A stretch of DNA of 64,000 nucleotides from Morchella semilibera (GCA_009192285.1 WBVU01000019.1:124001-188000), one strand, 5' to 3'. Shown: positions 40,138 through 60,680, counted from the stretch's first letter. Notes: generated from the sequence alone by a model not told the origin. Numbers and translations are program-made.

Positions 40138-41522
40138 ATGCACAGGATGATCGCAAATCCAATCCTCAATTATAGCATCCTGCTCTCACTCATCTCCCAA
40201 AGCTTATATCATAGTCCTGCCAATTGTAAGGATGAGAGGATTGAGGCTACCGCATTGGAAGAGCTCCATAGAAGGTGGGGAGTGGATGTATGTGCTAGTT
40301 AATCAATACAGGCCAGGCTTCAGACTCTAATGTCATTAAAACAAACAGTATGCCTTCTCCGGAATATCCACATTCGCACACCTTCCGCATGTTAGGTGTC
40401 TCACAACACCCCATGAGAAATTCGATATCGCCATCATCGGGGTGCCTTTCGATACCGCAGTGAGCTATCGTCCTGGCGCAAGGTTTGGGCCGAAGGCTAT
40501 TAGAGCTGCATCTGCCAGACAGGTGGGGTTCAGAAGTTTTAATGCAAGGGCTGGAATAAACCCGGTTTGTCCCTAAGGTGAGGTTTATAAGCGCAAGGTC
40601 TAATCAAGAGGTACATAGTACATGTCGTGGCCTCGTATTCTTGATTGTGGAGATGGTATGAGATAGCCTATGAATATTGACTAAGGTCTTTTTTACTGAT
40701 TAGACCTTCCAACAGTGCCTATCACGCCATTCGATAATGAATTGGCGCTGCTCCAGATGACAGAAGCGTTTCGCGAGCTACTTAGCAGACCAAGCCATTA
40801 CTCTATCCAAAATGGGCATGGAAAAGAGCGGCCAACACTCATCACTTTGGGAGGCGATCATTCAATTGCACTCCCGGCATTAAGGGCTCTGAAGGGAGTC
40901 TACGGGCCTATCGCAGTCCTACATTTTGACGCCCACCTAGATACTTGGCACCCCTTCAAAGTATCCGTCAACGTGGCCCTCAGCCCAGTCGGCTTTCAAC
41001 CATGGTTCCATGTTCCATCTCGCCTATCAAGAAGGCCTTCTTATAAACTCCACAATTCATAAAAATATACACGCTGGTCTGCGCACCCGCCTCAGCGGGG
41101 ATGGATGGGATGACTACGATGATGACTCCTCAATGGGATGGGAGCGAATCTCTACGGATGACATTGACGATATCGGCGCAAAGGGCATAATTGAAAAGAT
41201 TATGACCACCCTTGGCACCGAGGTCCCTGTGTATTTGAGCATTGATATTGATGTTGTTGATCCTGGGCTTGCGCCTGGAACTGGAACACCAGAACCGGGT
41301 GGCTGGACTACGAGGGAGTTGGTGAGGGTTTTGCGGGGCATTGAGGGGTTGAACGTAGTAGGTGCAGATATGGTGGAAGTTTCACCGGCTTATGATCATG
41401 CAGAGAACACGGCCTTGATAGCGGCACAGGTTGTTTTCGAAGTTATTAGTAGTTTGGTGAAGAAGGGGCTGGAAATGCCAGTAAAGGGAGTGGTAAAGGA
41501 TCAGACAAAGGATGAACTATGA
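40138..41522 (+). CDS. Agmatinase/arginase-family ureohydrolase, secreted form, one frameshift
   Basis: Mn-dependent ureohydrolase family; agmatinase cleaves agmatine to putrescine and urea. Exons 40138-40287, 40349-40564, 40619-40655 and 40716-41522, about 402 aa if one extra base is discounted. Intron 2 uses a GTTTGT donor; acceptors were chosen because they restore INP-Y-SW-RILDCGD and [10 protein letters not shown]. Metal ligands are present: GGDHS, HFDAHLD and [19 protein letters not shown] is the family's late motif. The first ~30 residues (hydrophobic [14 protein letters not shown]) look like a signal peptide, seen in many fungal agmatinase-like proteins. At a CCCC run (40951-40954) the frame shifts: removing one C restores HPSKYPS and the AFNHGSMF block. 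No intron can explain this. Start could also be the ATG at 40147. Substrate is not proven by sequence. Confidence 0.85.
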
Positions 41523-43993
41523 TCTTAGGGAAATTTTTCCTTGGGTTCACCTACCTAAGCGCTCTTGATACAGGTATAAAGCATGTAAACTGGGCAGATG
41601 GCTATCAGAGGAAGATGTTATTTAGGTCACAACGAAAATATAAACATAGAAAAACGCTGAGATTTAAATCGTATCAAAGCTCCGAAAAAGCTATCAAGAA
41701 AAGAAAAGCTATCCCAGTAATACATCCCCAGTTTTATGAAGCTGAGATCAATACCCATATCAAAACAGTAAATTGGGACGATAAGGCTTCCCGTTTAAAC
41801 CCATATCATGCACAATTCGAGCTTTCCGGAAACCTTTTAAGGGCTACTGGGGTGATTGATCCTCTGTATCTATGGCTATACCTTACAAAGCTTTCCTCCC
41901 CAGTATCCCCCTTCCCGCTACTTAGATCTAAATCCCTAACGACACAGTGTGCCATATCCCCGGGGTATAGTGCATGGGGTATCATAAACGTGTTACAAGC
42001 ATCCGATGTCCTGATAAACATATCATAGAATTGCCATTTTCCTTCTTGGCGTGGAACTTCCAATCGTCGGCCTTATATTTGCGCAGCAGCTGTCCTGGGG
42101 GACGTAATGCTGAGCGGAATTGCCACCTGTTACCAAGTTCTCTTGTGGCCATTGAGCGAAGGTACCGGTTTGTACTGGTCCATAGCATAGACCTCCGCAG
42201 CCGCGCTCCCGAGTTTACGAAGCACAGGAGGGCACCACTCCCGCGAACCACCTCCTTTTTGTACGCCGTACAATTTTCGAGCACAGATCGTGACTTGAGT
42301 CTACCTAGCCCTTGAAGGCTTCGGGGAGATTTTCGCTGCTGATGAAGAGCCTCGTTTCTTTTTCTCAACTGGTTCTTTTGCTGCGTCCATGGATGGCTAC
42401 GCCAAGTACTACATTCAACTGACCGAGAGTCATTCAGTACTGCCACTACTATTGTAGCCTATCGCACGGGTTAGGGGCGGGTCCCTTCCCTCGTACAATT
42501 GGTCGAGCAATTCGGAGGAGGACCCTTGAGACTTTTGCAAGGGACTATGTCTAGCCATGGGGGCAGATACATAATTGAGCTCATGAGCACATCCCACTTG
42601 TGCTGCGGTTGATATGTAGGATTAATATAGGTTAAGACCTCAAAATATGTGTCTTGTACTAGAATAACAAACACTAAAGCTCTTAATTGCTTATGCTGCA
42701 ATTCCGCTGATCTCTGTTGAACGGAATACTGATCGCTGGTTTGAATTTCTTCTTTCTGATGATGCTGGCTGGTCCAAGATGCTCGCTTTTCTACCTTACT
42801 TTATAAGTCATATTTCACAGATAGCTTTTGAAAATAAAAAAAACACTGCAGCAGTCTGAACTTCATGTAGGAAAGTGTTCTAGCTAGGCATGCACTTTAT
42901 TGTACCCGGAGCAGGCAAGAAGAACCTGAACATCGTTTTTCTGGTAACCACCACTTTGACCCCTGCTAGCGTGTTTTTATGTTCAGGTTCTATTTGCCTG
43001 ACCCGGGTAACAATCAACAGAAATGACGCTTGCAGTCAGTCCTGTACTACATACTATTCCGGCCACCTTACTAATTCTCTCTAATACCCGTGCACATAGG
43101 ATAGGTTAACATGACCTGCAATTTTTGGGTGAGGTTACAAGCTTCAACTCTTGGTTTTAACTACATGTAGCCATGCAAGGCTAATATGACTTCCCCTTTT
43201 TATGATACCAGTAGTACGTACCTCAACTCCCACTCCTTTCGGTACAGGACTCTGAACCATTTGACCGCTCTCTATCCCTTCGCGTTCCGCTTATTAGTTT
43301 AAACTAAACCACACACCTATACGATTGTCTTAGGTAAAATAACAGATATTCTGTGAATCGAGATCCAGAGATGAACATGTTGAGGAACTCAGATTCCACC
43401 AGAACATATTTAATCCAAGCAAAACCCCTACAAAGTGGTTGAAACGCTTTCCGTTCAGAGAATTACAAACCTTTAGGGGAATTTAAAGAAGATCAACCTC
43501 GCCATCCCAGCGAAAATTGATATCGTGCTGTGATACTAACTGTACATCAAATGGTAGGAGCCAATAATACAAGAATACAAATGATCTACCGGAACAAAGG
43601 GAATCATAGATCAATGCTAGTACCCCAGAAGCAGAAAAAAAAAACCGACATGTGCAACCGCGAATAAATATACCGGGGTATACATTTGATATCCTAGACG
43701 CCGATAAAGAACACATCCATCCACCTCCAAAGTCCATATACAAGAATAAAAGGGAGAAAAACATTAAAGAGCGCACAAAAGGTTCGTTAACTCCGTCGAT
43801 AAAATGTCTTTGAAAAAAACCAGGGAAAGAAATCACGCCCAGGATATAAAGGTTATTCATTGCATCATGTGTAAGCCGCCTCAAATGAGTCTATCTCGGC
43901 CCACTGCTAATGAACAAAACAAAAAAGGTTCAAGACTGAATTGTCGATATTTTCGAGTTCTTATTGGCAATTTGGTTTCGTGCCCTGACCCAC
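41523..43993. other. Intergenic region between convergent genes
   Basis: Lies between the 3' ends of the agmatinase-family gene and the histidine kinase gene. It contains the family B element copy 2 and a TACATGTA at 43162. Open frames at 41519-42028 (plus) and 41982-42446 (minus) show no family motif, and I do not support them as genes. Confidence 0.5.
42905..43007. mobile_element. TIR element, family B copy 2 (MITE-like)
   Basis: 103 bp flanked by TA (42903-42904, 43008-43009). Begins CCCGGAGCAGGCAAGAAGAA and ends with TTTGCCTGACCCGGG, its imperfect inverse. The interior matches copy 1 at 8801-8907 across CCTGAACATCGTTTTTCT and GTGTTTTTATGTTCAGGTT. The right arm has lost about 5 bp relative to copy 1. 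Confidence 0.75.
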
Positions 43994-51802
<7,809 letters not shown>

Positions 51803-54800
51803 GAATTTTACACCGCACCACGGTGGCGTCGCAGGTGTCTTTTAGAGTTGCTCGGCGGTGGGAGCGCTGACTTTGAGGTATAAGAGGGGTACTCTCCCAC
51901 CTGTGGGTCCTATCAATCTTTGAATATGAGGTGCTCAAGGGTAAATGTATTTCTTTTATGAATTGTGAGTGGATTGCTATCCAGGCATTCTTTTTCAAGT
52001 CAGAAAACTTGCTCTCCAAACCCTTCCTAGTCCAAGGCACTTCTATCTGTTACCCCTTCCAACAATTTGATGATATTCCTTTGTATTCTCAGGAGATAGG
52101 GAATTTACAGGAGGTTTCGTTCACTTCGTAGTGCACTTCGTTGTGCACCTCAGGGAAATGTTGCACGTGATAGGGTCTATGTTTGCGGCCGCGCCGAAGA
52201 AATTGAAGGCTTGGACAGAAACTGTATGTGCGAACCTGTAGTGGTTGGATTTGAGTATCGTTCACCATTTGTACGGGGAAACATTGTGGTAACTGATAAG
52301 AACACACCCTTATTTTGGCTCCGGAATTTTTTTATGGACTTGTAGCGAGAGTGGCAGAGGTGAAAGATAACAGTAGTGAGGACTCGGCGAAGTTATCGAC
52401 GATCACTGAGCCTAAAAATTGATATGTGGCGATAGCACTTTCGGGGTGCTCTGTGGGGTAACGGTGGCTGAAGCTTCCTCCTCTTCTCCTCTTTTTTTGC
52501 CTAGTGATTAATGATATGACAGGTATGGTAGAGGAGAGGAGAGAATAATAGTAACAGGAGAAAAGGAAGACGGGCTTTCCCGCGAAGGAATAGACAGCTC
52601 TCAATACCCACGACCTAATATCTGATTGATCGAGTCGAGCGACCGTCTTCCTGTTATTTTCTTTGCACACGAGATCACACTCAACATGTATGTCTGTCCG
52701 TCTGATACACCGGATCGGGTGGGGAAGGGGTGACAAAGGAGAGTGGAGAAGAATCCACCAACGCGTGGGCCTCGAACACGCGGTACTACCTGCTACAGTA
52801 CAAGGGCCACGGGATCGAGGGTCCTGGTCTTGTCCTTTCCTGTGCCTACAGTAATGGGAATTCAGGACTGGACAAGCCCCTACTTTGGTACTATCTCAAG
52901 AGACTCACTACGGGAGCAGAATATCGCCATATTGTTTCTGAATACTGTGATCTACGGTGGTTTTTGAGGTGAACGGGAACAGGCCTCAGGGTCAAATGTC
53001 AGGGACAGTGGACAGAATGTGAGGCTCCAAATCGTACCTATGTATGCAACCCCCACTTAATTCCACTCGCGCGGGCATATCTTCTCCTCAACGAAAACCA
53101 GAACTGGAAACCCCTATGAACAGTCAGTATCCGTGATATTGTAAAACACACACTGAGTAGATGAGGACAATAATTTGGCAAAGTTCGTTTGGTACGCCAA
53201 CAAGGGAAGAACGTGTTCGATTAGCAAAGGATCGAGCTTTTCTCCACAGATCGGATCCCAGATTTTTACCAGCCGGTGAACAGAAACACACTTTCCCACT
53301 TTCCTAACAAGTCACCACTCTTCTATCAAAAGTTCTCTTTCCCTTTCTTTCCCCAAGACCCAAGATTATGAAAATGAACTCCCACTTAAAAATCCAAAAG
53401 ATTTTAGGTAACTGGTCTATCATAGGACTCTGAACACCAATGAATATTCTCTAGAACATCCTGTCCTAGGTTGTCACGTTGTGAAGCTGTTCGTCCTTCC
53501 CCCCCACACATCGTCGAGGTCCCCTCTTTCTTACTGTACCATGCTAAAATGTTTAAATGCTTGATGACGTCATAAAAAGGTGCCCCTTACCCGTTTGTGG
53601 CTGAAGACAGATTGCCGTGTCCCCGCGCCCTGGGGCCTGAACCACTCGAGTCTCACACCTCAAAGCGAACACTGCATGTGTGCAACCCAAGACTCTAGAT
53701 GAAGAAACCTTGATCAAGCGAAAGAAAAAACAAATAACCTTTTTCTTTAGGTACCTACAGTACGCATATATGGTCACGTTCCAATCAGAGAGTTATTGTT
53801 ACTTCGGCAGAGTAAACCACAGGTAGGTACTCGACCTACGTACTCTACTTTACTCTACTCGTGTAAGCAGAGGAGAGTACCTGCTCTATGTATGTACTCT
53901 ATGTGCGTGCAGCATGCCTTCCCGAACTTTCGGACCGTGGCCATCGGCCTAGGGTTCTGCTTAGCTTTGTCCCACACCAGTGTCTAGCCCATTCTAAAAC
54001 CTAGCCTACTGGTGATATTCAAGGATTACTACCCACAACATTTAATGTTGCCCTATTTGTTGTGGCGTCCTCCGGTAAATAATATACTGTAACTGTGCCT
54101 TAGCCGATAGCGGCAGGAGATAGAAAGATAACTGACCCTGCCTAGACTACATGTACGTACCCAGCGGTTGGGTTCGGGAAAGCTTTTTTTTTTTTTCATT
54201 GATCGGGGGGTGGAAAAAACATTCAAAGCCTGATGGATGGTCATGGGGATCTGAGATCGAGAATTGTTCGATTTCTGGATGCCCATTGTAGCCTGTAGTT
54301 ACTCATGGGATATAGCCATCGGGATAGGTTATCTCGCAGATACCTATATGTTTTCTTCTTCTATGTAGTGTGACTTGCCATCGACATGCTTGTATTTGCG
54401 CAAGAGCGATCTTGTTGTTTGAACCCCTACATCAAAACTTCCGCTAGAGTAGATAGAGAAGCTCCAGTGGCCTCCAAAGGATTACAATGCGCAAACGGAT
54501 TAGCGCCAAAATATGTAGGTACACAAGAACGATTATTTCTGTAGGACACTTGTCAAACTAATTAATGGTCATGTTCTTAAGGGTACAGCACCGGTACTAT
54601 AAGCAGTAAATAAGCTCATAGCGTATCTAGACTGGTGAAGTATGTATGTAGTTGCCAGCTTTTTTGCGGCCTCATCTTAAACAATTCAGCCATTGACAAT
54701 AATTCCGTCTCCACAACAGACCAAAAAAAGACCACTAGAACAATAGCCAGCGAGCGCACCCAACCAACGAGTCTTAGATCACTACACCTCTGATGGACTG

Positions 54801-56171
54801 TATGTAGCTTTGACATGTGTAACATGACAACGGAGACGAGCCCCAGCGAATCGGCTGCCAGCTCTTCACTGTTGGTTAGTCTCTGGTAAGTGTTACAGGG
54901 ATCATGAGGGTTATTAACTCATGTGTGTCGATTCATGTGGGATCACTCGATAGGTAATTTCCTAAAAACAAAAATACCGAGGACCCATTCACTAGGGAGA
55001 ACCGAGGCTGACCTTTGAAAGATCAAATATGAATCATAAAACTGCGCAGGATATACCTTTCCACTCATTTATTTCCTTAGGTAGCGGTCGGCGGAGAGCT
55101 GACATCCATTGGAGCACTCATGACCTTGAGCACCTTGTGTAGTTAGTTGCTTTTAGTACATAGTTTGAAAGTGGACATAGCAGGGACTTTCTCTTAAGCC
55201 CCGAACTAGATAACTCACACCGACGCGCCGCTACAACCGTTCTTGTTGTTGCGCATATGGACCAAAGCTAGATAAGTCCTCTATACCGCATGGCAGTTGA
55301 CGGATACTCTATTGTACTCCAGAGCATGTCACATATAGGCCTAGGCATGGTACGGTGCCGATAGAGAGTATGTACGCGTAAGTGGATTAGTGGCGCACAA
55401 AGCTGCATATTTGGTCTCGGCATGAGACTGACTATGCGACAGGTACCCCGAAGAATACCGGGGTTGCCGACTGGTTTTGGATGAACTAAACCAATCGGGA
55501 TGGAGTGGGAAAGACAATGTTGCTCTGGATATTTGGGTTAACATATGTAGCTTTATATTATGACTCTAGCAGATATTATATTTATTGACCTACGAAGTTA
55601 GGCAGACTTAATGCTAACTCCATCCTCGTTATAAGAAGTTTTACCCTCGGTTTCAAACGTCAATATCGTGGTACCATGCTGAGACATATGGATTGTCTGG
55701 CGCATTCGTTAGAAGATAGGTGAATGGAAGTAGCTACATCTAGTATGTACATACATACTACACCTATATACATACTTGTGTTGGGTTAGTGACAATATCT
55801 CATGAAACATGGCGCGTTCGGATCAAGTCTCACTATCTGCTGATCTGTAAGCAAGAATAAGCAGTCATCCCCACATATATGTGTCTATCGATCCCGCGAT
55901 CGTGGTTCTTTGAGCTCTATGAGGGACCTGCTCATATTCTGGTATCTTCCGGTAATAGTGAGACATCCTTGGTCAGTGGGCGGGCCAAGGGCAAGAAAAT
56001 GGTACTGCAGTATGAGACAAGCAGAGTGTTTGTTTTGTGCTGGGAGTTGCCTTCTCAGCGAGATCAAGTAGGTGCCGTATTTCCTCTGTATGTTAATTAG
56101 AGTGCGTACCTACACCCTACCCCAAGCTATTAGATGATAGGGTAGAAGGCCACATGTACTACAAATGTATA

Positions 56172-56394
56172 CTCGTTTTTCGCTGACGTTTTTGAACTGG
56201 GCCATGAGCTTTGTGTATTTTGTGTGGCATGTAATATCAGTCGCGTCCACAAATGTCAGCGAAATACGAGTACTCGTAGTGTCCTGACGTTTTTGAACGC
56301 GACTGATATTGCATACCATACAAAAATACGCCAAGCTCCTGATTTTGGGTGTATGCAATAGCGGCCGAGTTCAAAAACGTCAGGACACCACGAG
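56172..56394. mobile_element. Head-to-head pair of TA-flanked foldback elements
   Basis: Two inverted-repeat units abut. Unit 1 (56172-56270, 99 bp) runs from CTCGTTTTTCGCTGACG to the inverse TGTCAGCGAAATACGAG. Unit 2 (56273-56394, 122 bp) runs from CTCGTAGTGTCCTGACG to CGTCAGGACACCACGAG, with GTTTTTGAAC continuing both arms. A single TA (56271-56272) separates them, and TA also bounds the outside. Further inside, AATATCAGTCGCG in unit 1 is inverted as CGCGACTGATATT in unit 2, so the whole 220 bp forms a larger palindrome. Confidence 0.7.
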
Positions 56395-57720
56395 TAGTTG
56401 AGTACATGTACTCAGACCTACATGTAGATGTAGCCAATTTGAAGATAAGCGAACGACTGTTAGACGTCCTTACAGGCAAGCTTTGGGCACTTATGCATGA
56501 GAGAGATTTCGTCCTCTGTCTCATCCACCAGGGCTATACGCTGGTTCAGCTTCGCTAGATGCTCTACAGCGTATGATCTATGTCTAGGTGTCGTAGCAGC
56601 CGTGGTTTTGCCTCCTTGTGAGGACTAAAGAGATACGTGATAGGTCTCCTGACTAACGTGTATTGTCTAAGGAGCGGTTACTACCGCGCAGCTGCAGTTT
56701 TGACCCCCGGCCGGCCAAGAGAGGCAGATACATGTAGACATATTCCCGGGAGTTAAATAGGGGGACAGACATTACATGTAATTTCGTCCAAATTCAGTAA
56801 AGAGCAGGGGGTACTACTTATTTGTTCCACGAATTGAGCACTGTTTTACTATTTGTTGAGCTTGGTTTTCAAATTTATGAGGAGTTAGTCGTACCCCCAA
56901 TTGGCCAGGTTAACCATACCTCTAGAAGTACGTCTAGTTCGTAAAGGTCCACACTACATGTAATTTTTCAAACCTGCATAAATGTACACCTACATGTAGA
57001 GCCATGTACATACTCTAGAATAAAATGGGTAGGTACATACATAGAAATAATTAGCGACAGGGGATCTAAATACACGTAGACAAAAATCAATTATATGATT
57101 TCATGCATTCCACCCCAGTCACAGAATAGCACTCGAATTTCTTTTGAACCTTGAGTACCCAGTCAAGAAAAGAGGTCTCATATATGTACCGAGAGGTCTA
57201 TATATGAGAATGGTGCTTTCATTGGAACCCGAATCACTACACCTCATACATGTATACTTATATATATATATACACTACTCTCTGGCATCCCTACGCAAAT
57301 TCCAATACAAGCAACGTCCGAGTGATAGTAGATGATCCCATGTATTTCTAATCAAATCAGACGTGGTAAAGGAATATTCACTCAAATACCCTAAGTTTTA
57401 GATGTGTGTACTTTATAGTCGAAGTGTCGTGTGGACTCGAGCGGTAAATGTGTCAAAAGCAACTTTACCACGGCCACGTGTGGTATGAGCACTGGATTTC
57501 AGCCCTTGTGCTATGCTATATATACATGAGTAGAGCGTGCCCAATCTTTACGTCATAGTAAATGACATCGCTAATAGCTTTTGAATAAAGAAAGATATCA
57601 AAAATCTAGATAAAGCCTGCCCCTATATATTTTCTAGAAGCTGTCTAGACAGGTTTGTTTAATCTATTTTTTGTTGAAGTTATTAGAAACTCACCTGAGC
57701 GAAAAAGTAGTTCCCAGCTA

Positions 57721-57826
57721 GTCTCGTGCCCATCCCCTATTTTGGTGTGGTTGGAGATGTAGTATTTTTTATGTACCTATTGCACACCGCAATAAAAAAA
57801 ATACCGATTGGGTCTGGGAACGAGAC
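57721..57826. mobile_element. TIR element with GTCTCGTGCCCA ends
   Basis: 106 bp; left end GTCTCGTGCCCATCCCC and right end GGGTCTGGGAACGAGAC are inverted copies. TA borders both sides. An 11-base direct repeat, TAGTTCCCAGC, lies at 57708-57718 and again at 57827-57837, so either the flank was duplicated on insertion or the element captured part of its TIR. A single copy is seen in the window. Confidence 0.65.
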
Positions 57827-58400
57827 TAGTTCCCAGCCACATTAGGGCTGAAATATTTCAATAATTTCATGATTCAAAAACATCATGAGTGGCTAAATTT
57901 GGAATAGCGACATGTCACCTTTGGTATGAACACTGAAATTCAGTCTTTATGCTTTGCTATACTACATTTATGTAAGTTGCAAATGTCCTGTCATTAATAA
58001 CAAAATTCATGAAAATTTCCCGCCGGTAGCTATAGTGCCACCGGAGAGTACGTACCTCCCGATATATATGTGATCTCTTCCCAAGGCCCTAGCTAATACA
58101 TACTATAACTTTAACGGCTGATCTAGACCGGTCTAGCTCTAGTGTCGGATCTAGGACGTAAAATCATCGATTATCACTCGCGCCAATATCTTTTATAAAT
58201 ATATTTAACTGGTTGATTGCTCATTACTATGTATGCCGTCTTCCAACTATAAAATACATGTATGGTTCCATACATGTTATAGTCTTTGAACTTTATAAAT
58301 ACAATGTACTAATCGAAAATAAAAGCCGAACATGCAGGGCTTAGTTCAATAAATAAGGAAGGATATTACAGGAAACTTAACTCGGGGTTTAAAAAGCATT

Positions 58401-58936
58401 CTAAACCCAATTATATGGATATGGAGTCTCCTCCGTGCGTCGATCAATGATATGTTTTCCCTGGGCGTAACCCGGGTTAAGATAGACATAGAACTCTGTC
58501 CAGGACAACACAGCCGTAACCGCTCCAGTTAGTTCGTACAGTCTTATCTTTCCTCCAACTTGATCCCTTGTCCAGCAATCCGGATTCTCAATAACAGTTT
58601 TTACAATCTCCGCAACCCGGGAACAAGAATAGAACTTCGACTTAGTGGCCTCGTTGGATGCGCATCGCGAAATACAGGCGCTCCCAGAGCAATGCATCTT
58701 AGAACAGAGACCTTGGGTGCTACCAACAGGGTTTCCAGCACAGGTGTTAGAGGAAAGTGTGATGAGCTCATCGACCGCCTTGCGAGCATCAGTGAGCATG
58801 GGGCTGCCACTACTCGGTTCGCATACAATGCTCATCGAGTTACCTTCGGATCCTGCGCCGGCGCCGGGGGTGGTGCGGCGCCGGCGCCGAGGAGGAGTGA
58901 GGCTGTGAGAATTAAACTGGGGAGATTGAAGAGCAT
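58401..58936 (-). CDS. Small secreted cysteine-rich protein (effector-like), one frameshift
   Basis: Start ATG at 58936 opens a clear signal peptide (MLFNLPSLILTASLLLGAGA, likely cleaved near the following APPP). That frame stops after about 34 codons, but if the five-C run (58866-58870) had one more base it would continue into the main frame ending at 58401, giving 178 aa. The mature part has eight Cys: VCEPS, NTCAG, GLCSKMHC, SACISRC, YSCSR, PDCW. It ends EETPYPYNWV. No enzyme motif and no named family are recognised. The intron option fails because the only GT-AG pair is about 35 bp and leads to a stop. The leader upstream is CA-rich, as in expressed fungal genes. It is isolated in repeat-rich DNA. 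Confidence 0.6.
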
Positions 58937-59584
58937 TATGTAGCAAGATGTAGTTATTGGTCGCTATGTTAGGTTTTGCGTTTATTAGGATTGAGGTTAT
59001 GATGGTTTTTGTTGATTTTCTGATGGGTTGCACACGTATTTAAGTCCAAAACTCGGGGGCTATTTCACACGGGACGGAAATTGAATGGAGAGATGAAGGC
59101 ATATGTACATACATGGTATCAGCATAGAATTTCAAGTACGTTTATCAAGTAGTATTTATGAAACCTCTGCCTTTGATGATGGACTACTATAGAGGTTGAT
59201 AATTGTGGGGCTGACGGGGTTCTAATATTTTCAAGATTCGATATTATGTGCCTATGTGTACTTATAGTGCTACGGACTTAGTAGTATATGACTTAGCTAC
59301 ATAGATGTACATAGCTGGGCACTGAGCACAAACAAAGAGATGGTACTGGCCACCCAGCCCATGAAACACAATTCACCTACAGAAACAACAAGTAGTATGA
59401 GGTATCAACTGCAGTCAGAATCTCAGGCATGGTATTATATAATTATAGTAATACTAGCTTCATGGTATTTGCCAGATCGAGAAGGTTACTGGATACATGT
59501 AGTTGCACCTACCTTTTGGTACTGTATTCAAAATAGTATACTCGCGCTTTTCCGCCAAGAATTTTCACCTGACTCGGTGAAGTA

Positions 59585-59728
59585 CCGCATTAATCCGTCT
59601 CAGCGGACACTCATATTGACGTTGAAGTTACTTGTTCTGGTCATTTGTCTTACAAACGCCCCTCTAATCTTGCTGTAAAAGGAAGCTTTGACGACTGTGT
59701 AACCGTCCGCTGAGACGAATTACTGCGG
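59585..59728. mobile_element. TIR element, family C copy 2 (MITE-like)
   Basis: 144 bp flanked by TA (59583-59584, 59729-59730). Ends are CCGCATTAATCCGTCTCAGC and the inverse GCTGAGACGAATTACTGCGG. Internal sequence GACACTCATATTGACGTTGA onward matches copy 1 at 35510-35658 with few changes but lacks its 13-C run. Confidence 0.8.
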
Positions 59729-60680
59729 TATGGGATTTCATGATCTCCTAGTCACGAGAAAACTCTTGGCAAAGAAGCGCGAGTGATATACTCCCCAGTT
59801 CACAACGTTTTCGAGCACAACCACTATTGCATACCTATAGAAATGTGGCTTGGTGGGTTTTTGTGTGGTATTCAATAGCATGAAATGGGGAGTACATGAT
59901 CATGTACCAACTTTCAACATTTTTTGTAAAACGAAAATTAAAGTAATATATACATGTAGTAATTGCTATACAAGAAGAAGTATTGGATAAACCCAACTTT
60001 GGATTCCATTGAGCCTATTATATAATTATCTAGGTGTCGAAGCTAACCAGCTAATTATATATAAGGGAGACGCATACGCTGTACTTAGTCAGGCGATGCT
60101 GACCCCCTATAATAGAGGAATTGTATTTGTATGATAGATCTATTATTTGATAAGAGAGAAATGTGATCTGTTTGTAATGCCCCCAAATCGTACTTAATTG
60201 GGGTTGATCGGCGGCATTTTAATTCTGGCATCATGAGTATATAGAGACAGAAATTGATACAGCAGATGCTGGTATTCTCAGGAGTTCCTATCGCCGTTGG
60301 GAGGCTTCGGGGTAAAGAAAGTGGCGTAGGCGCGGTAGAATATCCATGTTAGGAGGTATTCCTCGGACTACACGAGGTCGAGAACACCTCCCCGGATGTT
60401 GTAATATGATAAGGTCGGGTGTTAATGATAACTACCCCGCACCAATTGATGTAAGAATAATTCCCAGTTTTGACATTCACTTCAATATGCCAACTCTCAT
60501 CAATTGGGGTCCCTAAGAGGTAAGCTGTGTACTGCGGAGTTGTTATTCCATCACCCCACCCCCCCCCCCCGGAGATTTGTAACAAACCACGGTTACCCAG
60601 CTGGATAGAGTGGTTGATTTCTGATTTGCACTAATTTCCCCCCCCCCCCCAATATAATTCGACTAAAACCTACCAAAATC

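Larger units (their letters stand above)
51803..58400. other. Gene-poor region with foldback elements
   Basis: 6.6 kb without a supported gene. The first several hundred bases are the promoter and leader of the histidine kinase gene. Features recognised are the composite foldback at 56172-56394, the TIR element at 57721-57826, and a diverged direct repeat: about 60 bp around 57475-57535 recurs at 57909-57970 (shared TTGGTATGAACACTG-like core and TATGCTTTGCTATA). TACATGTA is concentrated here: 54148, 56403, 56419, 56729, 56773, 56955, 56991, 57247 and 58255. Confidence 0.55.

Noticed and set aside
41519-42446. Open frames just after the agmatinase-family gene (plus 169 codons, minus 154 codons)
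   Set aside because: No motif, and they overlap each other on opposite strands; neither shows intron or leader signals.
55879-56100. 73-codon frame with GPAHILVSSGNSETSLVSG
   Set aside because: Protein-like but short and unrecognised; no context to support a gene.
60349-60585. 78-codon minus-strand frame with WGDGITTPQYTAYLLGTP
   Set aside because: Reads smoothly but includes a C-run-encoded poly-Gly start and has no recognised family.
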